Shown here: positions 8,738 through 17,974 of the stretch, piece after piece
Numbering within the stretch: position 1 is the stretch's first letter
Layout: every line of letters begins with the position of its first letter
NCBI RefSeq assembly: GCF_003259745.1
Contig: NZ_QLMC01000003.1
Coordinates: forward strand, 372,001-436,000
DNA from: Larkinella arboricola
GTDB taxonomy: Bacteria; Bacteroidota; Bacteroidia; Cytophagales; Spirosomataceae
Direction of reading: 5' to 3'
DNA length: 64,000 bases
Notes under the pieces: model-generated
Databases searched by the model: none
Told to the model about the DNA's origin: nothing
The model's input: only the letters and a program-made list of their open reading frames with translations
Translations under genes and position numbers: made by a program

Positions 8738-8862
8738 CTTAATTAAGTTCTATTTTATCAGGTAATTATAAGGGAGCTTCGGGGCGAAATAGCGTTTTTT
8801 TTGAATAAAAAGCCACTTTAGAACCGTTGACTATAAAAAGCGGTAGAAAATCAATCAATTCG

Positions 8863-8870
8863 TACCTTTG
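8863..8870 (+). promoter_or_regulatory. -7 element (TACCTTTG) at the start of the exopolysaccharide cluster
   Basis: This exact TAnnTTTG match lies 22 bases before the ATG at 8893, giving a short leader of roughly 18 bases. It supports that ATG rather than the in-frame ATG at 8827. No TTG is found at the best -33 distance. Confidence 0.5.
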
Positions 8871-8892
8871 TGCGCCAGATTATTTTTACTGC

Positions 8893-11313
8893 ATGAACCG
8901 TAGCAGAACACCATCTTATCCTTCAACGCGTCGTACTCCTTCGTTTTTGCTGTTTCAGCAACTTCCTGTGCTGTTTTTCTTTTTCCTGCTAACAGCTACC
9001 GCCAGTTTTGCCCAGCAGCCGTCGCGGGCCGATCAGTTGAACGATGAACAGATTATTCAATTCTACCAGCGGGCCCAATCCAGCGGATTGACTGAAATGC
9101 AGATTGAGCAAGCGGCCATGTCACAAGGCTATACCGTGAGCGATATCGCTAAAATGCGTCAACGGATGGCTAAAATCAGGCAGCAATCCAACCGGCCGGG
9201 TCAGATGTCCACCGATACGCTCCTCAACCGGGCGCAGCAGGGCAACCTTTCCCAACGGCCTTATACGCTGGGTGATAGCTTAAGCATGCTGCGACGCGAT
9301 ACCACCCGACGGCCTTACATTTTCGGGGCTGCGCTGTTTAAGGGCACTACCCTGACGTTCGAACCCGACCTGCGGATTGCGACCCCCCGTAATTACGTTG
9401 TCGGCCCCGACGACGAACTGGCGGTCGAAATTTATGGCAACTCATCTGAAAGTTTCCGGCTGCGTGTGAGTCCTGAAGGATCGGTTCGGGTGCTTAACCT
9501 GGCCCCTATTTTCGTAAGCGGCCTTACCATTGAACAGGCCGAACAACGGATTGTCGGGCGGCTTCGTCTAGCCTATCAGGGGCTAAACCGGCCCGGTAGC
9601 GGCACCTATGCGTCCGTAACCCTGGGCAGTATCCGCAGCATTCGGGTAACGCTGGTTGGGGAGGTCATGATGCCGGGAACCTACACGATTTCGTCGCTGG
9701 CGACGGCTTTCAACGCCCTGTATCTGGCGGGCGGACCCAATCCCGAAACAGGGTCTTTCCGCGATATTCAGGTGATTCGCAACAACCGCGTTATTCGAAC
9801 GATTGACCTTTACGATTACCTGCTTCGGGCCGATAAAAAAGATGATATCCGGCTGCTGGATCAGGATGTGATCCGGGTGAACGACTACGGGGTTCGGGTT
9901 GAGGTGCTCGGACAGGTCAAACGGCCCGCTATTTATGAAGTAAAAACGGGCGAAACGCTCAAAAACGTACTCAGTTTTGCGGGTGGTTTCACCGACCGTG
10001 CCTATACCTTTTCGCTAACCCTGCGCCGAAATACCCCGCGCGAATTACGCATCTCCACCATTACCCAGGAGCAGATTGCGACGTTTGTTCCTCAGGCGGG
10101 CGACCGCTATACAGTGGGTGAAATTCTGGGCCGCTACGAAAACCGGGTTCAGGTGACGGGCGCGGTTATGCGTCCGGGCGATTACGCTCTGGGGGACGGT
10201 ATCACGTCGGTCCGTTCGCTTATTAGCCGGGCCGAGGGCCTGCGCAAAGACGCTTTTCTAAACCGGGCGGTACTGTACCGGGAACGGGAAAATACGGACC
10301 TGGAGGCAATCCCGTTCGATGTGGGGCGGCTGATGCGGAACGAAACGGACGACATTCCACTGGAACGCCAGGATAGCCTGCATATTTACTCCGTCCGCGA
10401 TCTGCGGGAGCCGTATTTCATCAGCATTGAGGGCGCCGTCAACCGGCCGGATACCCTGCCCTTTATTTCGAACCTGACTGTAACGGATCTGATTGCGCTG
10501 GCGGGCGGTTTTCAGGAGGGAGCCACCCCCACCCGCATTGAAGTGGCCCGGCGGATTCGGGAGGATACCACAAAAATGACGGGCCGCGAAACCGTTCAGA
10601 TTTATCAGTTTGCCATTGACCGTAACTTACAGCTTCAACCGGCGGAAGCCCGTTTTGTGCTCAAGCCGTTTGATGTGGTTTACGTCCGGACTTCGCCCCG
10701 CTACGAACTTCAGCAGAATGTTGCCGTGTTTGGGGAGGTGCAACATCCGGGTAACTACGCGATTGAGTCCCGGTCCGAACGAATTTCGGATATGCTCCGG
10801 CGTGTGGGTGGTCTGAAGCCCGAAGCGTTTCTGCCCGGAGCGCGGTTTTCCCGGCGCGGAATCGTCATTGCAACCGACCTGGGAGCTATTCTGGAAAATC
10901 CTGGTGTACCGGGAAATTTGCTGCTGGAAGTTGGCGATTCGCTGATTATTCCCAAACGGCCCGAAGTGGTTACCATTGAAGGAGCCGTCCTCAATCCGTC
11001 GACCGTCGGGTTTGCCGAAGGATTCAATTTTAAGGATTACGTGACGCAGGCCGGTGGTTATACCGATAATGCCCGGCATAAAAAGTCGTATGTGGTGTAT
11101 GCCAACGGCCTGAAAGACCGGACCAAACGGTTTCTATTTTTTAGAAAGTACCCAAAAGTTGAACCCGGCTCGCGGGTGATTGTTCCATTTGGACCATTAA
11201 CCGAAGACCGGCGTTTAACACCCGGTGAGCGCGTTAGTTTAATTACGGTGATTGGTACGATGACCGTTACGCTGGCCACCGCCGTTTTAAATTTAGCCCG
11301 ATTGTTTAATTAA
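8893..11313 (+). CDS. Polysaccharide export protein with multiple SLBB domains (OPX, Wza-like)
   Basis: From the ATG at 8893 the product has 806 residues. A hydrophobic signal sequence ends near TATASFAQQ. A Poly_export (PES) domain begins around NYVVGPDDELAVEIYGNSSESF, then about five or six SLBB repeats follow (VTLVGEVMMPGTYTI, VEVLGQVKRPAIYEV, VQVTGAVMRPGDYAL, ISIEGAVNRPDTLPF, VAVFGEVQHPGNYAI, VTIEGAVLNPSTVGF). A C-terminal hydrophobic helix (SLITVIGTMTVTLATAVLNLA) would span the outer membrane, as in Wza. At about twice the length of Wza it is the large SLBB type common in Bacteroidota. It would form the outer-membrane exit channel and heads the exopolysaccharide cluster. Confidence 0.9.
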   Translation: MNRSRTPSYPSTRRTPSFLLFQQLPVLFFFFLLTATASFAQQPSRADQLNDEQIIQFYQRAQSSGLTEMQIEQAAMSQGYTVSDIAKMRQRMAKIRQQSNRPGQMSTDTLLNRAQQGNLSQRPYTLGDSLSMLRRDTTRRPYIFGAALFKGTTLTFEPDLRIATPRNYVVGPDDELAVEIYGNSSESFRLRVSPEGSVRVLNLAPIFVSGLTIEQAEQRIVGRLRLAYQGLNRPGSGTYASVTLGSIRSIRVTLVGEVMMPGTYTISSLATAFNALYLAGGPNPETGSFRDIQVIRNNRVIRTIDLYDYLLRADKKDDIRLLDQDVIRVNDYGVRVEVLGQVKRPAIYEVKTGETLKNVLSFAGGFTDRAYTFSLTLRRNTPRELRISTITQEQIATFVPQAGDRYTVGEILGRYENRVQVTGAVMRPGDYALGDGITSVRSLISRAEGLRKDAFLNRAVLYRERENTDLEAIPFDVGRLMRNETDDIPLERQDSLHIYSVRDLREPYFISIEGAVNRPDTLPFISNLTVTDLIALAGGFQEGATPTRIEVARRIREDTTKMTGRETVQIYQFAIDRNLQLQPAEARFVLKPFDVVYVRTSPRYELQQNVAVFGEVQHPGNYAIESRSERISDMLRRVGGLKPEAFLPGARFSRRGIVIATDLGAILENPGVPGNLLLEVGDSLIIPKRPEVVTIEGAVLNPSTVGFAEGFNFKDYVTQAGGYTDNARHKKSYVVYANGLKDRTKRFLFFRKYPKVEPGSRVIVPFGPLTEDRRLTPGERVSLITVIGTMTVTLATAVLNLARLFN

Positions 11314-11351
11314 ATTAATAGTCTGTCAGCGCAACGTTTATTACGTGCTCC

Positions 11352-12464
11352 ATGTCAGTAACAACGCAGAAACCAGCCGCAGGCTCCGAAATGGACGATG
11401 ATCTGATTCAGATCCGGCCGGGCGATATTGGAAAGTTTTTACGGCGTAGCCGCAAGATAGTGCTGGTGTTTGCCGCATTGGGCGCTGTGGTGGGACTTTA
11501 TTATGCCTTTTCCAAACCGGATGATTATAAATCGCAAGTCATTGTCATGCCGGAAGTAGCGACGGTAACGCCGGGCGGAGCGGGTGGTCTTGGCTCATTG
11601 GCGGGGTTAGCCGGAATCAACCTGGATAATGCAGCCGGGGACGTTATTCGGCCCGATTTGTACCCGAATGTACTGCAAAGCCTGCCGTTTGCCCTACAGG
11701 TGCTGAAACAGCCGGTTTATTCCAAAAATTACGGAGCAACCATGCCGCTGCAAACCTACCTGAAACGGCAGGGACAGCAAACGGCTTTTCAGCGGCTGGT
11801 GGGCAGCGCCGGTGATGCACCGTCCAATTCAAAACCGGCCTCAGCGCCTTTGCCTGACCCTAAAAATTACAGCAAAGCGTTGCAGATTACCCCCGAACAG
11901 GAAGGATTGGCAGCGGCCCTGATTAACCGAATTACGACGACCTACGAACGCCGAACCGGGATGGTAACCATCGAAGTGATCATGCCCGACCCTGTGGTGG
12001 CAGCTACAGTCGCTCGCCTGTCGCTCGAATACCTGACGAATTACATCACCAGCTACCGGACGCAGAAAGTCCGGAATCAGGAACGGTTTCTGGTCCAGCA
12101 GGTTGAACAGGCCCGGCGCCGGTATCAGGCCGCCGAATACGAACTGGAAAGCTACCGCGACCGCAACCGGAGTTTGTACAGCGGCCTGGCCCGCATTTCG
12201 GAACAACGGTTACAGGCGGATTATATGCTGGCCCAGAACGTTTATAACGATTTATCCCGGCAGTTGGAGCAAACCAAAATCAGGGTACAGGAGGAGACGC
12301 CGGTCTTCAAGATGCTGGAACCGCCCCGAATTCCGCTGCGGCCCAATGGCCCGAAGCGGATGTTGATTATTGTGGCTGCCATAGCCGCTGGTGTCTTTGC
12401 GGGCCTGGGGTGGACGTTAGCAAAAACCGTTTTAGAACGAGCCACCGTGCCGAATAAAGAATAG
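11352..12464 (+). CDS. Polysaccharide co-polymerase / chain-length determinant (Wzz domain)
   Basis: The 370-residue protein has the PCP layout: a first membrane helix near residues 35-53 (KIVLVFAALGAVVGLYYAF), a long periplasmic part with a helical coiled region (about 235-305), a proline-rich stretch (LEPPRIPLRPNGPKR), and a second helix near 337-356. No Walker motifs or tyrosine-rich tail follow, so the BY-kinase domain of Wzc is absent. It would set polymer length and connect Wzy to the SLBB export protein encoded 38 bases upstream. Confidence 0.88.
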   Translation: MSVTTQKPAAGSEMDDDLIQIRPGDIGKFLRRSRKIVLVFAALGAVVGLYYAFSKPDDYKSQVIVMPEVATVTPGGAGGLGSLAGLAGINLDNAAGDVIRPDLYPNVLQSLPFALQVLKQPVYSKNYGATMPLQTYLKRQGQQTAFQRLVGSAGDAPSNSKPASAPLPDPKNYSKALQITPEQEGLAAALINRITTTYERRTGMVTIEVIMPDPVVAATVARLSLEYLTNYITSYRTQKVRNQERFLVQQVEQARRRYQAAEYELESYRDRNRSLYSGLARISEQRLQADYMLAQNVYNDLSRQLEQTKIRVQEETPVFKMLEPPRIPLRPNGPKRMLIIVAAIAAGVFAGLGWTLAKTVLERATVPNKE

Positions 12465-12470
12465 CGCATT

Positions 12471-13448
12471 ATGAAAAAAGCATTGATTTGTGGTGTCTCA
12501 GGACAAGATGGTGCGTATCTGGCGCATTTACTGTTGCAGAAAGGCTATGAGGTATACGGCGGTTCGCGCGATGCGCAGATGTCGTCGTTCAGTAATCTGA
12601 ACCGGCTGGATATCCGGTCGCAGGTAAAGCTGGTATCGGTCAATATCAACGACTTCCGCAGTGTGTTGCAGACCCTGTTGAAGATACGGCCCGACGAAGT
12701 GTATAACCTGGCGGGCCAGAGTTCGGTGGGGCTGTCGTTTGAGCAACCCGTCGAAACCCTGGAAAGCATCAGCATAGGCACCCTGAATCTGCTGGAAGCC
12801 ATTCGATTCAGCGAATTACCGATTCGGTTGTATAATGCCGGTTCGAGTGAGTCGTTCGGCGATACGGGTCGGTTGGCCGCCAGTGAAGAGACGCCGTTCC
12901 GCCCCCGCAGTCCGTACGGGGTGGCCAAGGCTGCGGCTTTCTGGCAGGTTGCCAATTACCGGGAAGCCTACCAGCTTTTTGCCAGCACCGGGATTTTGTT
13001 CAACCACGAATCGCCCCTGCGCCCCGAACGGTTTGTTACGCAGAAAATTGTGGCAACCGCCTGCCGGATTGCCAAAGGCAGCAACGAAAAACTGACGCTC
13101 GGTAACATCGACATTGCCCGCGACTGGGGCTGGGCACCCGATTACGTGGAAGCCATGTGGCTGATGCTCCAGCAGGAGAAGCCCGACGACTACGTGATTG
13201 CCACCGGTCATACCCGCAAACTCAAGGATTTTATCCGCATCGTATTTGAACAACTCAATCTGGACTGGGAAGAGTATGTCGAAATTGATCCTTCCTTTTT
13301 CCGCCCCACGGATCTGGCCGAAGGAAACGCAAATCCGGCCAAAGCCCTCTGGCACTTCGGCTGGGTTGCCAAGCACAAGATGGAAGACGTAGCCCGGCTG
13401 ATGGTCGACGCCAAACTTAATGGCGTGGCTCTGCCGACCGTTTCCTGA
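12471..13448 (+). CDS. gmd: GDP-mannose 4,6-dehydratase-like NAD(P)-dependent epimerase/dehydratase
   Basis: The 325-residue extended-SDR protein has the nucleotide motif GVSGQDGAYLAHLL at 8-21, which is characteristic of GDP-mannose 4,6-dehydratase. It also has VYNLAGQSSVGLSFEQP, the catalytic SSESFG and YGVAKAAAFW (Tyr-x3-Lys), and the substrate segment NHESPLRPERFVTQKI. The enzyme makes GDP-4-keto-6-deoxy-D-mannose, the precursor of GDP-fucose, rhamnose or perosamine. It is slightly shorter than typical Gmd (about 345-375). No reductase or aminotransferase to complete such a sugar is in the window, so the next enzyme must be elsewhere or a related dehydratase role applies. It begins 6 bases after the chain-length gene. 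Confidence 0.82.
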   Translation: MKKALICGVSGQDGAYLAHLLLQKGYEVYGGSRDAQMSSFSNLNRLDIRSQVKLVSVNINDFRSVLQTLLKIRPDEVYNLAGQSSVGLSFEQPVETLESISIGTLNLLEAIRFSELPIRLYNAGSSESFGDTGRLAASEETPFRPRSPYGVAKAAAFWQVANYREAYQLFASTGILFNHESPLRPERFVTQKIVATACRIAKGSNEKLTLGNIDIARDWGWAPDYVEAMWLMLQQEKPDDYVIATGHTRKLKDFIRIVFEQLNLDWEEYVEIDPSFFRPTDLAEGNANPAKALWHFGWVAKHKMEDVARLMVDAKLNGVALPTVS

Positions 13449-13458
13449 TAATCAACCT

Positions 13459-14802
13459 ATGATAAGCACACCCACCAAAAAGCTGAGTTCAACAGCGCGG
13501 AAAGCCTTTGCCAATGCCGGCTGGGTTTTCTTCGACCGTATTTTTCGCATGGCGACGGCGTTGCTGGTTGGTGTCTGGTCGGCGCGGTATCTGGGACCGT
13601 CCCAGTTTGGTTTACTCAACTTCGCGAGTGTTTTTCCAACCGTGCTTACCTCGCTGGCCGGTCTGGGTCTTGCCAATGTGCTGATCACGGAAATTGTACG
13701 CAATAAGGACTATTCGGAAAACCAGCTCCTGGGTACGGCTTTCGTTCTCAGGCTCATAGCCGGTACGGTTTCGCTGATCGCCATCCTGATTACCATTCAG
13801 TTCCTGTACAGCGATCAGCCGGTTTTGCAGGGAATGATTCTCTTTACCAGTTCCGTGCTGGTTTGTCAGAGCGTCGATGTGATCGATCTGCATTTTCAGT
13901 CACGCATCAAGTCGAAGCTTTCCGTCGTCGCTAAATCCATTGCGTTTGCCTTCTCAACGGCTTTACGGATTTATTTGCTGGTCAACCAGTTTAGCCTGCT
14001 GGCTTTCTCTTCCGTTGTCTTTGTCGAAGTTAGTTTAGCGGCCCTCATTCTGGTTTTAATTTATAACCGGCAGGAAGGACAGCACATGCTGAAATGGCGT
14101 TTCAATCGCCAACTGGCGACACATCTGCTGCATTTATCCTGGCCGCTGATGGTTTCAGAGTTTTTTATCTTTATCTATATGCGGTGCGATCAGTTTATGC
14201 TGAAAGAACTGGCCACTGATATGGAACTCGGCAAATTCAGTGCGGCTTTGCGGCTTTCGGAAGTGTGGTATTTTATTGCTACGGCTATTACATCCTCTTT
14301 TTATCCAACAATTGTCAGTTTAAAAACCCAGAATGAAGAAGCTTTTCAGCGGGCGTTTCGTAAGCTATTGAGCCTGTTAATATCCATCAGCCTTCTGATT
14401 GCGGTATTCATTACCTTTTCAGCTTCGCACCTTATTGATTTACTCTATGGTCAGCAGTATACCGGTGCTGATGACATCCTGATAATTCATATCTGGTCGG
14501 CGGTTTTTGTTTTTATGGGCGTTGGGAGTAGTTACTGGTTTATTCTTCACAATGAACAGCGGCTGCTGCTGATTAAAACCATCACGGGTGCTCTCATCAA
14601 CATTGTGCTAAACTTTGTCTTGATTCCCCGCTATGGCGCTATCGGAACCTCTTTTGCCACCTTGGCAGCTCAAATGATGACGGCTTTTTTCATGAATTAC
14701 CTCATTCGTCAGGCCCGCCCGATTTTCTTTGCGCAAACAGGTGCCATCGTTGATATGCTGAAACTTACGGTTTTACGGGAATGGCTAAAGCGGACGGCCT
14801 GA
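13459..14802 (+). CDS. Polysaccharide flippase (Wzx-type, MOP superfamily)
   Basis: The 447-residue integral membrane protein has about 12-14 hydrophobic segments. Near its N-terminus it shows the MATE/MOP feature WVFFDRIFRMATALLVGVWSARYLGPSQFG. It would flip undecaprenyl-linked repeat units across the inner membrane. The ATG at 13459 is 10 bases after the gmd stop and directly precedes a plausible cytosolic N-terminus; the ORF could extend upstream only by overlapping gmd. It works with the Wzy-type polymerase at 20892. Confidence 0.9.
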   Translation: MISTPTKKLSSTARKAFANAGWVFFDRIFRMATALLVGVWSARYLGPSQFGLLNFASVFPTVLTSLAGLGLANVLITEIVRNKDYSENQLLGTAFVLRLIAGTVSLIAILITIQFLYSDQPVLQGMILFTSSVLVCQSVDVIDLHFQSRIKSKLSVVAKSIAFAFSTALRIYLLVNQFSLLAFSSVVFVEVSLAALILVLIYNRQEGQHMLKWRFNRQLATHLLHLSWPLMVSEFFIFIYMRCDQFMLKELATDMELGKFSAALRLSEVWYFIATAITSSFYPTIVSLKTQNEEAFQRAFRKLLSLLISISLLIAVFITFSASHLIDLLYGQQYTGADDILIIHIWSAVFVFMGVGSSYWFILHNEQRLLLIKTITGALINIVLNFVLIPRYGAIGTSFATLAAQMMTAFFMNYLIRQARPIFFAQTGAIVDMLKLTVLREWLKRTA

Positions 14803-14941
14803 TTAGCCCGGTATCGACCGGCAGAAGCCATAGCCAGTCGCAAAAAACTTCCAGGAGGATAAATTTATCTTTCTATTTTTAGAAATAAAGTGTTCTTTTG
14901 CCAGATATTAAAAGGTTCTTCTCTGCCAAATAGCAGCTCTT

Positions 14942-15628
14942 ATGATTAAATTTATCATTGGTAAGATTCTAAAAATTCTGCCGTACGAATACACTGTTAC
15001 TCTTCATAACTATAAGAATTTAAGCCGCGAATTTGGCCACTTCAAAAGCGCCAAAAAGTGGCAGGCTATTGATAAGGATGATAACCCGATTCCCTGGTAT
15101 ACGTATCCGTCTATTGAGTTCATCAAACAACTGGACTTATCCGATAAAACCGTTTTTGAGTACGGCTCCGGTAACTCAACCCTGTTCTGGGCCAGCCGCT
15201 GCCGAAAAGTAGTAGCGATCGAAGACAATAAAGAGTGGTACAACACGATTAAATCCCGTTTGCCGCAGAATGTTGAATACCTTTTGATTGAAGATAAGGA
15301 AGAATATATCAAGGCGATTCACCAATACGCTGACCTTTTTGATATTATTATTGTTGACGGTAATTATCGCTACGACTGTACGGCCAGTTCCCTCGACCGG
15401 CTTTCTCCAACCGGTTTCTTCATTCTCGATAACGCCGACTGGCACCCTAAATCGTCCAAACTGCTCCGGGAATCCGGACTTATTGAGATCGACATGGCCG
15501 GTTTTAATCCCATCAACGGATATACAACTACAACTTCGTTTTATTTGTCGCGGCAGGTAGCCTTCAAGCCCGCTCACGACCGCCAGCCGGTTCACGGAAT
15601 TGGTAGTATGCCCAACTCCGCTGAATAA
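14942..15628 (+). CDS. SAM-dependent methyltransferase-like protein
   Basis: The 228-residue protein has a class I methyltransferase core: motif I VFEYGSGNSTLFWASR (about 71-86), an acidic end of beta 2 in VVAIEDNKEWY, DIIIVDGNYRYDC as motif IV, and FFILDNADWHP after it. It probably methylates a sugar or another small acceptor during polysaccharide synthesis, but the substrate is unknown. A 139-base AT-rich spacer separates it from the flippase. Confidence 0.75.
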   Translation: MIKFIIGKILKILPYEYTVTLHNYKNLSREFGHFKSAKKWQAIDKDDNPIPWYTYPSIEFIKQLDLSDKTVFEYGSGNSTLFWASRCRKVVAIEDNKEWYNTIKSRLPQNVEYLLIEDKEEYIKAIHQYADLFDIIIVDGNYRYDCTASSLDRLSPTGFFILDNADWHPKSSKLLRESGLIEIDMAGFNPINGYTTTTSFYLSRQVAFKPAHDRQPVHGIGSMPNSAE

Positions 15629-15871
15629 GTCGTTTTAGGGAACGAACAGGAAATTAATGGAGTGATATAAGTTTTTTTACGGGTAAGGCTGACAACTTTT
15701 TATAAGCTAGTACTGTCATAAAAGGTAGGTAGCTATTGCATTTCTATTCCGAATCCGGCTTGCTAAAAATGCCCAAAGAGCATACGGCTTCGGTTGAAAT
15801 GGGCGTTACCTTTATAGTAGGATCAAGCGAAGAGGCTTTTTCTTCATCCATTAACTAACCTCAACGTACTG

Positions 15872-16789
15872 ATGCAGTTTGACGTCCCTATCCTGTTTCT
15901 TTTATTTAATCGCCCTAATCTCGCCCGCAAAGTACTTGACCGTATTCGTGAAGTCAGGCCCCGGGAATTGTTTGTATCCATCGACGGTCCCCGGCCTAAT
16001 CACCCTACCGATGCCGAAAATGTCGCCCAGTGTCTGGCTTTGCTGGACGAAATCGACTGGCCCTGTTCAGTCCACCGGTTAGTTCAAAATCAGAACTTAG
16101 GCTGCCGACGGGCCGTCAGCACGGCCATCACCTGGTTTTTTCAGCAGGTCGAAATGGGAATTATTCTGGAAGATGACTGTCTGCCTGACCCCAGCTTTTT
16201 CACCTTCTGCCGGGAAAACCTGCATCATCACCGCGATAATGCCACCGTTTTACACATTGGTGGTACGAACCTTCAGAACGGGCAGTGGCACGGCGATGGC
16301 TCTTACTTTTATTCTAAGATTTGCCACGTCTGGGGTTGGGCCACCTGGCGACGGGCCTGGGAGAAATATGATGGTGCGATGGCTACCTATCCGGCCTTCC
16401 GGAAACAGAACCGCATAGCTGATCTTTTCCCCGATCGGCAGGTGCAGGAATACTGGACGGATGCGTTCGATGGTGTTCATTCCGGACAGATCAGCAGTTG
16501 GGCATACCCCTGGTGTTATACGATCTGGATTAACAGTGGCCTCTGCATTTCGCCCAACCGGAACCTGGTATCCAATATCGGATTTGGCGATGGTGCCACG
16601 CATACCCTGGACACCGACGGTTCGCTTTCCAATGTGCCCCTCGCCCCCTTGAACGAGATCCGGCACCCCAGTTTCTTAATCGAACACATGGCCGCAACGG
16701 AATACTCCACCCATCATTATTTCAAAAAGCCAACCTGGGTAACCATTAAAGCGGAAGGGCTGAAAAGGAGGCTGGGGCTGAAAACCTAG
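15872..16789 (+). CDS. GT-A fold glycosyltransferase, tandem copy 1
   Basis: The 305-residue protein resembles the nucleotide-diphospho-sugar transferase family often labelled HlpA-like. It opens with FDVPILFLLFNRPNLARKVL, has LFVSIDGPRPNHPTD, a conserved NLGCRRAVSTAITWFF, and the DXD-type metal motif in GIILEDDCLPDPSFFTFC (about 93-110). The WGWATWRRAWEKYD block follows. It would add a sugar to the lipid-linked repeat unit in the cytosol. The next gene is a close duplicate at a constant 1140-base offset across the conserved core. A 243-base spacer before it holds no recognisable gene. Confidence 0.82.
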   Translation: MQFDVPILFLLFNRPNLARKVLDRIREVRPRELFVSIDGPRPNHPTDAENVAQCLALLDEIDWPCSVHRLVQNQNLGCRRAVSTAITWFFQQVEMGIILEDDCLPDPSFFTFCRENLHHHRDNATVLHIGGTNLQNGQWHGDGSYFYSKICHVWGWATWRRAWEKYDGAMATYPAFRKQNRIADLFPDRQVQEYWTDAFDGVHSGQISSWAYPWCYTIWINSGLCISPNRNLVSNIGFGDGATHTLDTDGSLSNVPLAPLNEIRHPSFLIEHMAATEYSTHHYFKKPTWVTIKAEGLKRRLGLKT

Positions 16790-16975
16790 TAGAGCCAGAC
16801 GGCCAGCGACGGGAGTTCGCTTCCAAAAAATAAAGGAATTGTATCGCTTTATTAGCTCAGCTGGGTGATTATCGAATGAGGACTGATAAGTTTTGAGAAA
16901 TAGCCAATTAAAAGTATTTTTTGCTAACTTTTTCGTTTATTTTGTAGCTACCATCGCTCAAATTAATAAGATAAA

Positions 16976-17962
16976 GTGACACCGCTTCAGGCTCCTCAGT
17001 TCGATGTGCCCTCACAATTCGACGTTCCAATCCTTTTTATTTTATTTAATCGTCCTTACCACGCCCGCCGGGTTTTTGAGCGCATTCGCCAGGTTCAGCC
17101 CCGCGAACTGTTTGTGGCAATCGATGGTCCTCGCGCCAACCACCCCACCGACGCCGAACGGGTGGCCCAATGCCTGGCCTTACTGAGCGAAATTGACTGG
17201 CCCTGCCAAATTCAGGTGTTGACGCAGGAGCAGAATCTGGGCTGCCGACGGGCCGTTAGTACAGCCATTACCTGGTTTTTCCGGCAAGTGGAAATGGGAA
17301 TTATTCTGGAAGATGACTGTCTGCCCGACCCTACCTTTTTTACGTTCTGTCGTGAAAACCTCTGGCATCACCTCAACAACACGACGATTATGCACATTGG
17401 CGGGATTAATTTGCAGAATGGTCGGCGATACGGCAAGGGGTCGTATTTTTACACCAAGATTTGCCATGTCTGGGGTTGGGCCACCTGGCGACGGGCCTGG
17501 GAGAAATATGATGTGGATATGACAACCTATCCGGAGTTTAAAAGCCAGAAATTAATCACGGATATCTTTACCGATCCGCAGGTGCAGCAGTTCTGGATTG
17601 ACTCCTTCGATGGAACATTCAACGGACTGATTGATACCTGGGATTTTCAGTGGTGTTATACCATCTGGACACATAACGGTCTTTGCATCAGCCCAAATCA
17701 GAATCTGATTTCCAATATCGGATTTGGGGCAGAGGCAACGCATACCAAAGAAAACAACGAGATTTTTGCCAACAGACCCGTACAGGCCCTGACCGAAGTT
17801 GTTCATCCGCAATTTATGATTGAAAATCGGCAGGCAACCGATTATTCCCTGCATAATTATTTCCGAAAACTGACCCGCATTAAGCAACGCGTGGAAGCCA
17901 TTAAGAAAAAAACCGGTCTGGTAAACATGAAAACCACTTTCAAGAAGCACCTGCTTCCCTGA
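16976..17962 (+). CDS. GT-A fold glycosyltransferase, tandem copy 2
   Basis: This 328-residue product is a paralogue of the preceding gene, with the same LFNRP, SIDGPR-like AIDGPRANHPTD, GIILEDDCLPDPTFFTFC and WGWATWRRAWEKYD blocks. The codon matching the ATG of copy 1 is TCA here, so translation must start at GTG 16976 or GTG 17006; 16976 is chosen because an A-rich stretch precedes it. The N-terminus contains a small in-frame duplication (QFDVPSQFDVP). The C-terminal third diverges from copy 1, suggesting a different acceptor or donor. The downstream GT4 gene starts 12 bases after the stop. Confidence 0.8.
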   Translation: MTPLQAPQFDVPSQFDVPILFILFNRPYHARRVFERIRQVQPRELFVAIDGPRANHPTDAERVAQCLALLSEIDWPCQIQVLTQEQNLGCRRAVSTAITWFFRQVEMGIILEDDCLPDPTFFTFCRENLWHHLNNTTIMHIGGINLQNGRRYGKGSYFYTKICHVWGWATWRRAWEKYDVDMTTYPEFKSQKLITDIFTDPQVQQFWIDSFDGTFNGLIDTWDFQWCYTIWTHNGLCISPNQNLISNIGFGAEATHTKENNEIFANRPVQALTEVVHPQFMIENRQATDYSLHNYFRKLTRIKQRVEAIKKKTGLVNMKTTFKKHLLP

Positions 17963-17974
17963 AAGATCCCGTGC

